From NCBI RefSeq assembly GCF_000305785.2, contig NC_018868.3, positions 3,456,270 through 3,520,269 of the forward strand: a DNA stretch of 64,000 bases, given 5' to 3'. Origin of the DNA: Simiduia agarivorans SA1 = DSM 21679 (GTDB lineage: Bacteria > Pseudomonadota > Gammaproteobacteria > Pseudomonadales > Cellvibrionaceae). Position 1 is the stretch's first letter. Each line of letters opens with the position of its first letter. A program made the translations under genes and the position numbers. Below are positions 33,915 to 42,365 of this stretch, one piece after another. Below the pieces are notes generated by a model. That model worked only from the letters and a program-made list of their open reading frames with translations, made no database searches and was not told the origin of the DNA.

Positions 33915-34535
33915 ATGAAAAAATCATTATTGGCCGTGGCATGTTGCACGCTACTGGCGGCGCCAGCTGTAATGGCTGAACACAAGTCACATATTGATGT
34001 CAGTTATCTGGGCAGTGTCAGTTACGACAGTGGCGACGGCCCCGATGTCTCCATTAATCTGCAGGGCCTTAAAGGCGGCTTTTACGTGCCGATGACCAAA
34101 TATTTTTTCTGGTCCGGCTCGGCAGATTATGGCTCCGACAGCGATGTTGAAGGCGTGAAAGTTGAACTGACCACGGCAAAAGTTGCCGGCGGTGGTCGTC
34201 TGCCCCTGGGTGATATGTTTGCCGCCCGGGCTTACCTGGGTTACCTGAACGCAGAAATCAACGGCACCGGTGTGGTGGATGGCAGTGGTGCAATGGGTGG
34301 GATTGCATTGGATTTTTCACCGCTTGAGGCGCTGGATGTTGAAGTCCTGGCTGAATTCAGCAACGCCGGTGATATTAAATTTTCCGAGGCCGGTATCAAC
34401 GGTTTCTGGAGTTTTTCACCTGCGATTGCGGTAGGCCTGGGTTACAAGTACCGCAATTATCAGGTTCAGCTTGATCCCGGCGAGGCCGACAATAAATTCG
34501 GCTATGTGGAAGCGGGATTACGCATCTCCTTTTAA
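33915..34535 (+). CDS. Small outer-membrane beta-barrel protein
   Basis: 206 aa from the ATG at 33915 with GGTGGGATT upstream; the frame is open to 33867. Signal peptide ending about residue 22 (LLAAPAVMAEHK). The mature protein has eight-strand-like repeats (YLGSVSYDSGDGPDVSINLQ, FFWSGSADYGSDSDVEG) and ends GYVEAGLRISF, with the C-terminal Phe expected for BAM-dependent folding. It resembles OmpA/OmpW-type 8-stranded barrels in size, but no specific family was recognised. A strong terminator follows. Confidence 0.78.
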   Translation: MKKSLLAVACCTLLAAPAVMAEHKSHIDVSYLGSVSYDSGDGPDVSINLQGLKGGFYVPMTKYFFWSGSADYGSDSDVEGVKVELTTAKVAGGGRLPLGDMFAARAYLGYLNAEINGTGVVDGSGAMGGIALDFSPLEALDVEVLAEFSNAGDIKFSEAGINGFWSFSPAIAVGLGYKYRNYQVQLDPGEADNKFGYVEAGLRISF

Positions 34536-34545
34536 CGCGAAACGG

Positions 34546-34569
34546 AAAGCGGGCATTGCCCGCTTTTTT
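34546..34569 (+). terminator. Rho-independent terminator of the small outer-membrane protein gene
   Basis: Stem AAAGCGGGC/GCCCGCTTT with a 3-base loop, followed by more T residues, 10 bases after the stop codon. Confidence 0.88.
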
Positions 34570-34648
34570 ATTGGTTGTTCTTTTTCCGGTTTGTCCAGCA
34601 GGCAAAACTTTGGGATCTGACGCTAAAACCTTAGCTCCAAGGACGCCA

Positions 34649-35893
34649 CTAAAAGTACCAGGCTATCTGCCCGAACAATCCCGCTTCGATACGGGCGGGC
34701 GGCCAGTTCTCCTCCAGCCGTATGCCACCGTACTCGCTGTTGTCGGGGCCGAGAGGCAAATTGAACGACGCGGTCACCTGGGTGTTCTGGCTTGGGTTCC
34801 AGTTCAGCACCAACTGCGCGAGCACCGAGCCATCCCCCAGATTGGCAAACAGGTTGGGGGACGCGATCAACAGCGGGGTCATCTCAATACTGAGACTGGC
34901 GCCCAGGTAGTGTTGCCCCAGATTGAACAGCTCGCCCCGGCGCAGGCGCGCGAGCAGATCCGGCGCCTCGCTGAGTTGGGCGTAGCCGGCCTGACTGACG
35001 CCAAATCCGTTGTAAAAATATTCGATTAATCCACTCAGATTCCGCCCATAGCGCTGGCTGGAAAAGCTCAGGCTGGTGACCAGCGACCCGGCCCAGCCCG
35101 CGTGTTCGGCATCTGCCAGGGTGATGTCGCCGGCCCACAACCAATCGCCCAGATTGCGGGCAAAGCCGAGTCCCAGAATGGTTTCGTCATAGTGTCGCGC
35201 GGCCAGCAGATCGTATTCCCAGGTGCTTTCAAAGCCATGGTATTTGAGCGCTTGCGATGCAACAGCCTGGGTTGCCGCGCCCTGTTCATCGCGACGGCCT
35301 ACCCACACCGCTTGCAGGTCGGCGCCGCTGTCGTACAGGTATTGCCCGTACAACAAGTCGTCCCCTGCCTTGTATTCCTTGTCCACCGCCGCCGGATCAA
35401 AGGGGTTGAAAATATCCATGGGGGTGAACAACAGGCCATTGCCCCAGCTGATGGCCTGACGGCCAGCGCGCACCACCCAGGCGCCTTCGGCGTAGCCCAG
35501 GTGCAACCGATCCAGTCGGTGCAACAGGGCCGCATCCTGGCCTTCGCTGATGCTATGGGTCAGGTCGAACAGGCGCTGACTGTCGTCCGGAAATGCGCGT
35601 TGCGGGCTCGGGCCCGGTAATTGCTCGCGCTGGCGATAGCGGTCGCCGGCCACGGCGGCCAGCTGGTAATCCGCCTGTAGCGACCAGATGGTTTGCTGCC
35701 AGCGGACGTTGAGCCGGGCATTGGCGGCCTGATCCAGCGACTGGTTGCCAAACACGGTCTGGTAAAGGCTGTTTGTGGGGTAGCGTTGCAGGTTTGCATC
35801 GTATTTCAGGTGGCCGCGCAGATCGGTGTTGGCGCAGGCGGCGTGCATGACGCCAAGGTAAAACCAAACTGCTGCACAGGTAATGCGCGTCAT
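34649..35893 (-). CDS. Outer-membrane porin-like beta-barrel, last gene of the LolA/FtsX operon
   Basis: 414 aa. Signal peptide to about residue 21 (VWFYLGVMHAACANT). The mature barrel begins DLRGHLKYDANLQRYPTNS and contains LGYAEGAWVVRAGRQAISWG followed by NGLLFTPMDIFNPFDP, a block like that of DUF1302/long porin-type proteins. It ends GLFGQIAWYF with terminal Phe. The start overlaps the ATPase stop (ATGA). Being co-translated with an ABC transporter and a LolA-like carrier, it is a plausible outer-membrane end point of the pathway. DUF1302 membership is a guess from the motif. Confidence 0.75.
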   Translation of the reverse strand: MTRITCAAVWFYLGVMHAACANTDLRGHLKYDANLQRYPTNSLYQTVFGNQSLDQAANARLNVRWQQTIWSLQADYQLAAVAGDRYRQREQLPGPSPQRAFPDDSQRLFDLTHSISEGQDAALLHRLDRLHLGYAEGAWVVRAGRQAISWGNGLLFTPMDIFNPFDPAAVDKEYKAGDDLLYGQYLYDSGADLQAVWVGRRDEQGAATQAVASQALKYHGFESTWEYDLLAARHYDETILGLGFARNLGDWLWAGDITLADAEHAGWAGSLVTSLSFSSQRYGRNLSGLIEYFYNGFGVSQAGYAQLSEAPDLLARLRRGELFNLGQHYLGASLSIEMTPLLIASPNLFANLGDGSVLAQLVLNWNPSQNTQVTASFNLPLGPDNSEYGGIRLEENWPPARIEAGLFGQIAWYF

Positions 35894-36591
35894 TGCGCCA
35901 ACAGCTCGGCGCTGGGCCCGTCCTGGACAATGCGCCCGTCCACCATGCGAATCAACCGGCGCGTCAATGCCATGACCCGTTGATCGTGGGTGGCGATAAT
36001 AAACGTGATCTGGTGTTGCTGATTCAGGCGCACAAATAATTCCATCAAATGCACCGCGGTGTGCGAATCCAGATTGGCCGTGGGTTCATCGGCCAATACC
36101 AGCGCGGGCCTGGACACGATGGCGCGTGCCACCGCCACCCGTTGTTGCTGGCCGCCCGACATGTCTGCCGGGCGCCGGTCTTCAAGCCCGGCCAAACCCA
36201 CTTCGTGCAGCACCTGTTCTGCCAGTGCGCGCCGGGCGTGTGCGGGTTTGCCCTGCATTTGCATGACAAACTCCACGTTTTCACGCGCCGATAATACCGG
36301 GATGAGATTGTAGGCCTGAAACACGAAACCGATGTTGTTTAAACGGGCATCCGCAAGTGCTGCGCTATCGAGTTTATTGAGTGCAATATCGCCCACCAGG
36401 ACGTCGCCTTCATCGGGCGTGTCCAGCCCGCCAATGGCGTTGAGCAAGGTGGTTTTGCCGGAACCGGACGGGCCGGACAGGCACACAAACTCGCCCTTTT
36501 CCACGGTCAGATCCACGTGATCCAAACCGATAATGGTCTGACCACCTTGTTCAAAGCGTTTGCACAATTGTTTGCAGATGACGCGACTCAT
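35890..36591 (-). CDS. LolD/MacB-type ABC transporter ATP-binding protein
   Basis: 233 aa from the ATG at 36591, with AAGGA 6 nt upstream; the open frame extends further but without a site. Walker A is SGPSGSGKTTLLNAIGGLD, Q-loop FVFQAYNLIPVLSA, signature MSGGQQQRVAVARAI, Walker B ALVLADEPTANLDS and the H-loop IATHD. NLIPVLSARENV and the GGLDTPDEG segment are typical of the LolD/MacB/FtsE class that powers FtsX-type permeases. It follows the second FtsX permease by 10 nt and overlaps the barrel gene by 4 nt. Confidence 0.93.
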   Translation of the reverse strand: MSRVICKQLCKRFEQGGQTIIGLDHVDLTVEKGEFVCLSGPSGSGKTTLLNAIGGLDTPDEGDVLVGDIALNKLDSAALADARLNNIGFVFQAYNLIPVLSARENVEFVMQMQGKPAHARRALAEQVLHEVGLAGLEDRRPADMSGGQQQRVAVARAIVSRPALVLADEPTANLDSHTAVHLMELFVRLNQQHQITFIIATHDQRVMALTRRLIRMVDGRIVQDGPSAELLAQ

Positions 36592-36601
36592 AAGCTGTCC
36601 T

Positions 36602-37834
36602 TCAGGATTTACGTAGCGCGGCGATGGGGTCAAGCCGGGCGGCGCGCCAGGCCGGCAGGCAGCTGGCGAGTGTACCTAAGCCGAGCACCACCGCGTTGGC
36701 CAGCCACAGGTCGTGGGTGTAGAGGGCTGGTCGCAGTACCGCACTGGCGCCCATCATTTCCATGCCCTGTGCCACCGCTGAAATATCGATGCCGCCCGCC
36801 ATGCTGCGGATACTCACCCACGCCAGTGCATTTCCGAGTGCCAAACCGAGGGCAATCAGGCTGAGCGATTCCGCCAATACCAACAAGACAATAGCGCTGG
36901 GCTTTAGGCCCAGGGCTTTCATCAATCCAAATTCGCGCATGCGCTCAAACACCGCCATGGCCAGGGTGTTGACCAGGCCGAAGGAAAGCGCAGTAAACAC
37001 GATTAAAATCCACACCAGCACAAAGCCGTCCATCATGCTGAGTGAGCTGTTGAGAAATTTGTCGATGTCCTGCCAGGCGCGGCTATCGGCGTTACCGGCG
37101 TCGCGCGCCAAGGTTGCCGCGACGGCAGGGGCCTGGTTGTAATCAGGCAGTTGCCAGCCGATTTCGGTGACGTCATCGCCCACACCTAAAAATTGCTGCG
37201 CCGTGTTGAGGCTGATAAAGGCCCACATTTTTTCCCGGTTTTTCAGCGCAGTCCGGTAGATGCCCACAATGCGAAAGCCCCGATCGGCCACCTGGTTGTC
37301 GGGCCCCTGGGTCATCACCACGATGCGTCGTCCCAATCGGGTTTCAAGCTGGTCGGCCAGGCTCTCGCCGATAATAATGCCAGGGTCATCGGCGTTTTCG
37401 AGATAGCGTCCGTGCACTACCGCCTGGGCGATAAAGGACAAGTGTGCTTCGCGTTGCGGGTCAATGGCCAGCAGTTGTACGCCAGTGGTTTCCCGCTCGC
37501 TGGCAATGACGGCCGGGACCCGGATGCGTTGGCTCCAGTGCCGCGTTTCGCGATCGAGCGCGCTTGCTAATGCGGGCCCAGGGGCCGGCAGCCGGTTATC
37601 GATGCTCGGGTCGTCGGCGTATTGCTGGTGCCTGATCTGGCCATGATCCAGGAAATTACTGACCGCGCCATGGATCATGTCGTCGAGCATGCCGCGGATC
37701 AGCGCTGTCATGAAAATCATCGCCCACACGCCCACGCTGATTGCCGCCAGCATGATCAGAGTGCGCCGGCTGTTGCGCCACAGGTTGCGCCAGCCAATCG
37801 CCACCAGCGCGGTCAGTGCGCTTGAGCCGTTCAT
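36602..37834 (-). CDS. FtsX-type ABC transporter permease (first of pair by position)
   Basis: 410 aa with the LolC/E and MacB topology: TM1 at about 25-48 (RRTLIMLAAISVGVWAMIFM), a periplasmic domain of about 215 residues, then three TM helices (VWILIVFTALSFGLVNTLAM, LLVLAESLSLIALGLALGNA, LANAVVLGLGTLASCLPAWR). The cytoplasmic ATPase-contact motif FERMREFGLMKALGL is conserved, and it ends AARLDPIAALRKS. Its start overlaps the other permease's stop by 4 nt, so the two are likely a heterodimer. Confidence 0.92.
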   Translation of the reverse strand: MNGSSALTALVAIGWRNLWRNSRRTLIMLAAISVGVWAMIFMTALIRGMLDDMIHGAVSNFLDHGQIRHQQYADDPSIDNRLPAPGPALASALDRETRHWSQRIRVPAVIASERETTGVQLLAIDPQREAHLSFIAQAVVHGRYLENADDPGIIIGESLADQLETRLGRRIVVMTQGPDNQVADRGFRIVGIYRTALKNREKMWAFISLNTAQQFLGVGDDVTEIGWQLPDYNQAPAVAATLARDAGNADSRAWQDIDKFLNSSLSMMDGFVLVWILIVFTALSFGLVNTLAMAVFERMREFGLMKALGLKPSAIVLLVLAESLSLIALGLALGNALAWVSIRSMAGGIDISAVAQGMEMMGASAVLRPALYTHDLWLANAVVLGLGTLASCLPAWRAARLDPIAALRKS

Positions 37835-39060
37835 GTGGCAGACCTCATGGCATTCAGCGGTTGCAGGCCGAGTAAGCGCAGCGCGGGGTAGAGCGAGGCC
37901 AGCAGCGATGCGGTGAAAATCACCAGTGGCCCGGTCATCACCGACCAGAAGGTCAGGCGCGGATAGATGCGCGCGTCCATGTTGAATTGCGCGGCGTATT
38001 CTTCCATGCCGGGAAAGGTAAAGCCGGTGTGGCTGAGCAAGGCGGCCAGACTGCCGCCCACCAGCAGGCCGAATACAAGACCGAGCAGCGCCAGCATGGC
38101 AGTTTCAATCAGTACCAACAGGCTCAATCGCGCCGGCCGTAGTCCCAGTGCCAGCATGACACCGAATTCACGGATGCGCTCCAGCACGGCCATGAGTTGC
38201 GTGTTCATCACACTGAACGCCACCAGGATAATCAGCACGCCGTACATAAACCAACTGCTGGCCATGTCCGCGGCAATGGCCTGCCGCAACTCGGGCTGTA
38301 GCTGGTCCCAATCCAGTGTCGTCAATTCCGGCCTTGAGTTCAGTGTCTGGCTCACCGCTGTTTTCAGGGCGGCCACGTCCGCGAGCGAGGCCGAGCGCAG
38401 CACGATCTGGTGCCCCGCACCCTGCATGGAAAATACGGATTGAAAATCCGCCAGGTGCATCTGGGCGAGCCCGCGGTCCAGGTCGTTCAATCCGGTTTCA
38501 AAAATCCCGGTGACGGTCAGTACGGCGGCGGCGAAGGAGCCGTCCAATCCGGACCCGAGCAAGGTGATTTCATCCCCCACACCGACTTTCAGGTTGCGTG
38601 CCGCCACCGAACCCAACACCAGTTGTCGTTGCGCGTGTTCACTCAGGTAGCTGCCCCGTTTGATTTGCGCCGGCAGAAAGCTGATGTGCCGCTCCTGGGC
38701 CGGCTCGACGCCGAGAATCTGCACGCCAAAACTGCGCTGTTCCGAGGACAGCAGCGCAAAGCCCTGGGCCCGGGCTGCGGCTGGCCGATGGAGTTGATCG
38801 CGCAGTTGTCTGGCCAGCGGCTGTATCTGTGCCACGGTGGTGCGCATGCGGGGGTCGTCCAGATACCCCTGCGCTTGTACCTGTAGGTGGCCGGTGAGCA
38901 GGCGCAGGCCATTGTCGATCATCATCTGGTAGGTGCCTGTTTGCAGGCAGATACCGAATATCAACAAGGCGTTGGCAAAAATCATCGCGCTGGCGGTGAG
39001 CCAGGTGCGCCGGCGATGGCGCCACAGGTTGCGCCAGGCCATCAGCAGGCTCGGCGGCAA
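37831..39060 (-). CDS. FtsX-type ABC transporter permease (second of pair)
   Basis: 409 aa if started at the TTG at 39060, 2 nt after the LolA-like stop; an ATG at 39042 (MAWRNLWRHRRRTW) is equally possible, and the longer frame upstream is antisense-like overlap with the preceding gene. TM1 is at about 20-42 (LTASAMIFANALLIFGICLQ), with a periplasmic domain and three C-terminal helices (FMYGVLIILVAFSVMNTQLM, LIETAMLALLGLVFGLLVGG). The coupling helix region LERIREFGVMLALGLRP matches the partner permease. Ends LLGLQPLNAMRSAT. Paired with the neighbouring permease and LolD-like ATPase. Confidence 0.88.
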   Translation of the reverse strand: MPPSLLMAWRNLWRHRRRTWLTASAMIFANALLIFGICLQTGTYQMMIDNGLRLLTGHLQVQAQGYLDDPRMRTTVAQIQPLARQLRDQLHRPAAARAQGFALLSSEQRSFGVQILGVEPAQERHISFLPAQIKRGSYLSEHAQRQLVLGSVAARNLKVGVGDEITLLGSGLDGSFAAAVLTVTGIFETGLNDLDRGLAQMHLADFQSVFSMQGAGHQIVLRSASLADVAALKTAVSQTLNSRPELTTLDWDQLQPELRQAIAADMASSWFMYGVLIILVAFSVMNTQLMAVLERIREFGVMLALGLRPARLSLLVLIETAMLALLGLVFGLLVGGSLAALLSHTGFTFPGMEEYAAQFNMDARIYPRLTFWSVMTGPLVIFTASLLASLYPALRLLGLQPLNAMRSAT

Positions 39061-39062
39061 GG

Positions 39063-39818
39063 TCAATGCCGGGGGTTCCGCAGGTTGGACTGGGTGAACA
39101 GCCAGTCCGGCATGGCTTCGTTGAAACGCACCTGCTCCAGCCGGATTTCCGTCCACTCTTCTGGCGCTTCGGCATTGGTGATGCGCTGGATGCTAGGCAG
39201 GAGTCGTCCGCCCAGAGATTTGATCTCGGTGGTGCGCAACGACTTGATCAGCAGGTCACTCTGGTCGTAAAAATCGTGCGCCAGCAGCAAGTGGTCGGCG
39301 CGGACCGTGAGAACTTCCTTGCCCCAGACCACCGCGGCGTGCTCGTGCGGGCGGGCTTCGATGGTGTAGATTTTCATGCCGTCCTGTTCGGCTTGGCCGA
39401 TCAGCGAATGACTGTATTGCGCCAGGATATCGTCAGCTTTCGCGACATCGTTATTGGAAAAATCCGAACCCATCCAGCTCTGGCCCATCATGGAGGAGGG
39501 CACCTTGATAATCCGGTTGACCTTGGGTGCAAAGGTCCACATGTCGCCGTCTATCAACAGGGTGGCGGTGCCGGCATCTTTGGTGGGGGCGGTGATGCGT
39601 ACCAATGAGTGCTTGCTGCCCCGGGTCCATGAGCGCATGGACAGCGAGCGCTGCCAGTCGGCGCGGTGGATTATCATGGTCATTTCTGAGTAAGACGAAT
39701 CGCCCCGCCAATGGTCCAGCGCAGCTTTGACCAGATCGCGGGCCTGGGGAGGATCCGCAGCCAGCGCCAGCGGAACGGGCAGCAAGAGAAGCAACGTCGC
39801 AATTGTCCTTAAGCGCAT
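39063..39818 (-). CDS. LolA-like periplasmic carrier (outer membrane lipoprotein-sorting protein family)
   Basis: 251 aa. Signal peptide to about residue 20 (LLLLLPVPLALAADPP). The mature protein follows the outer-membrane lipoprotein-sorting family: SSYSEMTMIIHRADWQRSLS, MRSWTRGSKHSLVRITAPTK, LIDGDMWTFAPKVNRIIKVP, SWMGSDFSNNDVAKADDI, then DHLLLAHDFYDQSDLLIKSL. The LolA fold is an open half-barrel with a hydrophobic cavity. It is distinct from the housekeeping LolA. It is the first gene of the operon and probably moves a lipid, lipoprotein or other hydrophobic cargo from the FtsX transporter. Confidence 0.9.
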   Translation of the reverse strand: MRLRTIATLLLLLPVPLALAADPPQARDLVKAALDHWRGDSSYSEMTMIIHRADWQRSLSMRSWTRGSKHSLVRITAPTKDAGTATLLIDGDMWTFAPKVNRIIKVPSSMMGQSWMGSDFSNNDVAKADDILAQYSHSLIGQAEQDGMKIYTIEARPHEHAAVVWGKEVLTVRADHLLLAHDFYDQSDLLIKSLRTTEIKSLGGRLLPSIQRITNAEAPEEWTEIRLEQVRFNEAMPDWLFTQSNLRNPRH

Positions 39819-39944
39819 AGCACCCTCCGGGTTTTAGGCCATGCTAGCGGAGTGGTGGTGGGGGTGCAAATGGCGGCAGGATATCGGATTGGTCGCAGTT
39901 TCTGGTGCTGCACGGTTCATGGCTGCCGTAATCTGTAACACGCC

Positions 39945-39976
39945 ACCGAAGTGTCGGACCACCGATGTGTCGGACC
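39945..39976. repeat. Tandem 16-bp direct repeat
   Basis: ACCGAAGTGTCGGACC is followed at once by ACCGATGTGTCGGACC (one mismatch). It lies between the LolA-like operon promoter region and the terminator of the next minus-strand gene. Each unit contains the short palindromic core CCGA...TCGG. Confidence 0.8.
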
Positions 39977-39994
39977 ACGACTTACTGTGGGACA

Positions 39995-40020
39995 TAAAAA
40001 AGCCCCGCATTGCGGGGCTC
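39995..40020 (-). terminator. Rho-independent terminator of the 101-aa secreted protein gene
   Basis: On the minus strand, stem AGCCCCGCA/TGCGGGGCT followed by TTTTTT, 25 bases after the stop codon at 40045. Confidence 0.9.
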
Positions 40021-40044
40021 TGAAACTGACTGGTCTAACCGGGA

Positions 40045-40350
40045 TCAGGCGTTGGACATACGCGCTTTGTATTCGCGCACGGCCGTGTTGAACTTGTCTG
40101 CCACGTCTTCCATTTCCTTGACCATGGCATTGTGGCGGCTGGCGCTGCCACTGACGCAATCTAAATATTTTTTAGCCGCATCGATATACGCATTCACTTC
40201 GTTCTTTGCCTTGATCATCTGCGGCGTTACCGCGGTAGCGGGATCAGGCAGTTCAGGGGCAGAGGGCTTGTCGCACGCCATGGCGCTTACAGAAAACAAC
40301 AGGGTGGCGGTTGCTGCGGCAAAAATCTTTTTCAATTGACTCGACTCCAT
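40045..40350 (-). CDS. Small secreted helical protein
   Basis: 101 aa. Signal peptide at residues about 8-25 (IFAAATATLLFSVSAMACDK); the Cys after AMA could also serve as a lipobox cysteine. The mature part of about 75 residues is alpha-helical and polar (KNEVNAYIDAAKKYLDCVSG, KEMEDVADKFNTAVREYKAR) with a second cysteine, so a disulphide is possible. No family recognised. It is a single-gene unit with its own promoter and terminator. Confidence 0.75.
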   Translation of the reverse strand: MESSQLKKIFAAATATLLFSVSAMACDKPSAPELPDPATAVTPQMIKAKNEVNAYIDAAKKYLDCVSGSASRHNAMVKEMEDVADKFNTAVREYKARMSNA

Positions 40351-40385
40351 AACTAATTGACCCGTAGGTCTGAATGACGAGTCAC

Positions 40386-40415
40386 ACTATAGTCAGCAGA
40401 AAAAAAACCAGCCAA
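40386..40415 (-). promoter_or_regulatory. Sigma-70-type promoter for the 101-aa secreted protein gene
   Basis: Reading the minus strand: -35 TTGGCT (40415-40410), an 18-base spacer containing a T-tract, and -10 TATAGT (40391-40386). The predicted start would leave a leader of about 30 bases before the ATG at 40350. Confidence 0.5.
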
Positions 40416-40585
40416 TATTGTTTTCGAATGGAAAAGCCGATATCTATACGCCACTGTAAGTGCTTATAACCTCCGGTTTGCAATGTGGATAAGACTATGG
40501 GATTTTGGCGTAGTCGACCCGCGGGGTCGCAGGGCCATTGAGTCGCCTTTTCTGCTCAAACCGGTACAAATTCAGGATCCCGTTG

Positions 40586-41113
40586 ATGAAACAGCTTTTT
40601 CTGCTTGCCTCCTTGGCATTGATTACCCCTGCTACCCAGGCGGCTGGGCAATGTGATGCCGTCAACCCCAGCGAGGCGTTGGCATGTTTTGACCGTCTGG
40701 CACAATGTGCTGTGATTCAGGACGATGACGGCCGTCTGGCCTGTTACCGGGCCGGCGGTGCAGAGGCGTCTCCGGCAGCCCAGACGCTGACCGCCGCCAG
40801 CCCGCGCCCGGTTGCCGAGGCGCCCACCGCGATGCCCGCGGACACTATCGAGCAAGCATATCCGGTGGCGGGCAGTCGCACCGAAACCGAAGACGCGCCG
40901 GTGCTCACCGCCAAAGTGGTAAAACTGGATCGCAACGCGCATAAGTACTACTTTCTGTGGCTGGACAATGGCCACATTTGGCGGGAAAAAGAGCGCTCCC
41001 GCTTCCGCTATAAAGTGGGCGACAGCATTACCATTTCCAAAGGTGCTTTTGGCGCAAATCAGTTAAAGCTGGAAGGCAAGACCGGCATGGTGCTGGTAGA
41101 GCGCGTCAAGTAA
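40586..41113 (+). CDS. Secreted protein with Cys-rich N-terminal part, unknown function
   Basis: 175 aa from the ATG at 40586; an open frame extends upstream to 40538. Signal peptide to about residue 20 (FLLASLALITPATQAAGQ). A short cysteine-containing region follows (CDAVNPSEALACFDRLAQCA, then DDGRLACYRAGG), a pattern seen in many proteobacterial secreted proteins that begin with a conserved Cys pair block. After a Pro/Ala-rich linker, the C-terminal part (KVVKLDRNAHKYYFLWLDNG, HIWREKERSRFRYKVGDSIT) looks like a small beta domain. No named family recognised. Confidence 0.75.
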   Translation: MKQLFLLASLALITPATQAAGQCDAVNPSEALACFDRLAQCAVIQDDDGRLACYRAGGAEASPAAQTLTAASPRPVAEAPTAMPADTIEQAYPVAGSRTETEDAPVLTAKVVKLDRNAHKYYFLWLDNGHIWREKERSRFRYKVGDSITISKGAFGANQLKLEGKTGMVLVERVK

Positions 41114-41174
41114 TGCGAGCCTGGCGGGGCTTCTGCTAGAATCCCGCCTTTGACTTTCGCACCAGGAATCTCCC

Positions 41175-42278
41175 ATGTCCGTTGCCCAATCGGTTTTGGC
41201 CGTCAATGACGATCTGCCCATCCGCACCCAGCTGCCCGTCCACTCCGGCAAGGTGCGCTCGGTTTACTGGCTATCGCCCGAGGACAGCGCGCGTCTGATT
41301 GCCCAGAAGGGCTACGACGTGGCGCCGGACGCCCCTTTGGCGGTAATGGTGATCAGTGACCGGATATCGGCCTTTGACTGTATCTGGCGGGCCGAGGGCG
41401 ATGTCCGTGGCGTACCGGGCAAGGGCGCGGCGTTAAATGCCATTTCCAACCACTGGTTCCGTCTGTTCAAGGCGCGCGGCCTGGCCGACAGCCACATTCT
41501 CGATATTCCGCACCCGTTTGTGTGGATTGTGCAAAAAGCCCGTCCGGTCATGGTGGAAGCCATTTGTCGTGCCTACATTACCGGCTCCATGTGGCGCGCC
41601 TACAGCAAAGGCGAGCGCGACTTTTGCGGGATTCAGCTGCCCGAGGGGTTGGCCGCCAACCAGAAACTCGACGAGCTACTGATAACGCCCTCCACCAAGG
41701 GCGTTATCCGCGGCGTGGCCGGGGTGCCCGAGGCCGACGATGTCAACGTTACCCGCCAACAGTTGCTGGATAACCTGAAGGTATTCGGTTTCCGCTCGGC
41801 GACCGATGTGGATCTCTATGAAACCCTGCTGAAACAGGGATTCGGGGTTATCAGCGAGGCCCTGGCCCGCGCCGGCCAGCTGTTCGTGGATACCAAGTTT
41901 GAGTTCGGTTATGTCACCGACAGCAAAGGTACCGAAAAGCTGATTTATATGGACGAGGTGGGCACACCCGATTCGTCGCGTATGTGGGATGCAGCCGAAT
42001 ACCAGGCGGGCCGGATCGTGGAGAATTCCAAAGAAGGTTTCCGCCAGTTCCTGCTCAACCATTTCCCCGATCCCGACATCATGCTGAATAAGGATCGCTT
42101 TGCGGAACGCGTGGCGTTGGCGCGTGACAACGCCCTGCCGCTGCAGTCCTTTATGGATTTGTCCAATACCTACACCAGCGTGGCGGAGAAAATTACCGGC
42201 CAGCCGATAGTGTTGTCGGACAACCCCAAGGCCGAAATCACCCAGGTACTGGCCGATCAGTTTGACCTGATAAAGTGA
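41175..42278 (+). CDS. purC: Phosphoribosylaminoimidazole-succinocarboxamide synthase (SAICAR synthetase)
   Basis: 367 aa, the long form found in part of the gammaproteobacteria (E. coli PurC is 237 aa). It joins CAIR and aspartate with ATP in purine synthesis. Motifs visible: [11 protein letters not shown] (ATP loop), [72 protein letters not shown] and [18 protein letters not shown]. Ribosome site CAGGAAT before the ATG. Monocistronic by appearance, ending in a strong terminator. Confidence 0.95.
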   Translation: MSVAQSVLAVNDDLPIRTQLPVHSGKVRSVYWLSPEDSARLIAQKGYDVAPDAPLAVMVISDRISAFDCIWRAEGDVRGVPGKGAALNAISNHWFRLFKARGLADSHILDIPHPFVWIVQKARPVMVEAICRAYITGSMWRAYSKGERDFCGIQLPEGLAANQKLDELLITPSTKGVIRGVAGVPEADDVNVTRQQLLDNLKVFGFRSATDVDLYETLLKQGFGVISEALARAGQLFVDTKFEFGYVTDSKGTEKLIYMDEVGTPDSSRMWDAAEYQAGRIVENSKEGFRQFLLNHFPDPDIMLNKDRFAERVALARDNALPLQSFMDLSNTYTSVAEKITGQPIVLSDNPKAEITQVLADQFDLIK

Positions 42279-42290
42279 TACCGTGGATTG

Positions 42291-42323
42291 AAAACAAAGG
42301 CTGCCAATGGCAGCCTTTGTTTT
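42291..42323 (+). terminator. Rho-independent terminator of purC
   Basis: Perfect 15-bp stem AAAACAAAGGCTGCC/GGCAGCCTTTGTTTT with a 3-base loop, 12 bases after the purC stop. The A- and T-rich arms also make it usable from the other strand. Confidence 0.92.
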
Positions 42324-42365
42324 ATTGGCCCCATGCTGAATAACAATAAATAGCGAGTCACTGGA

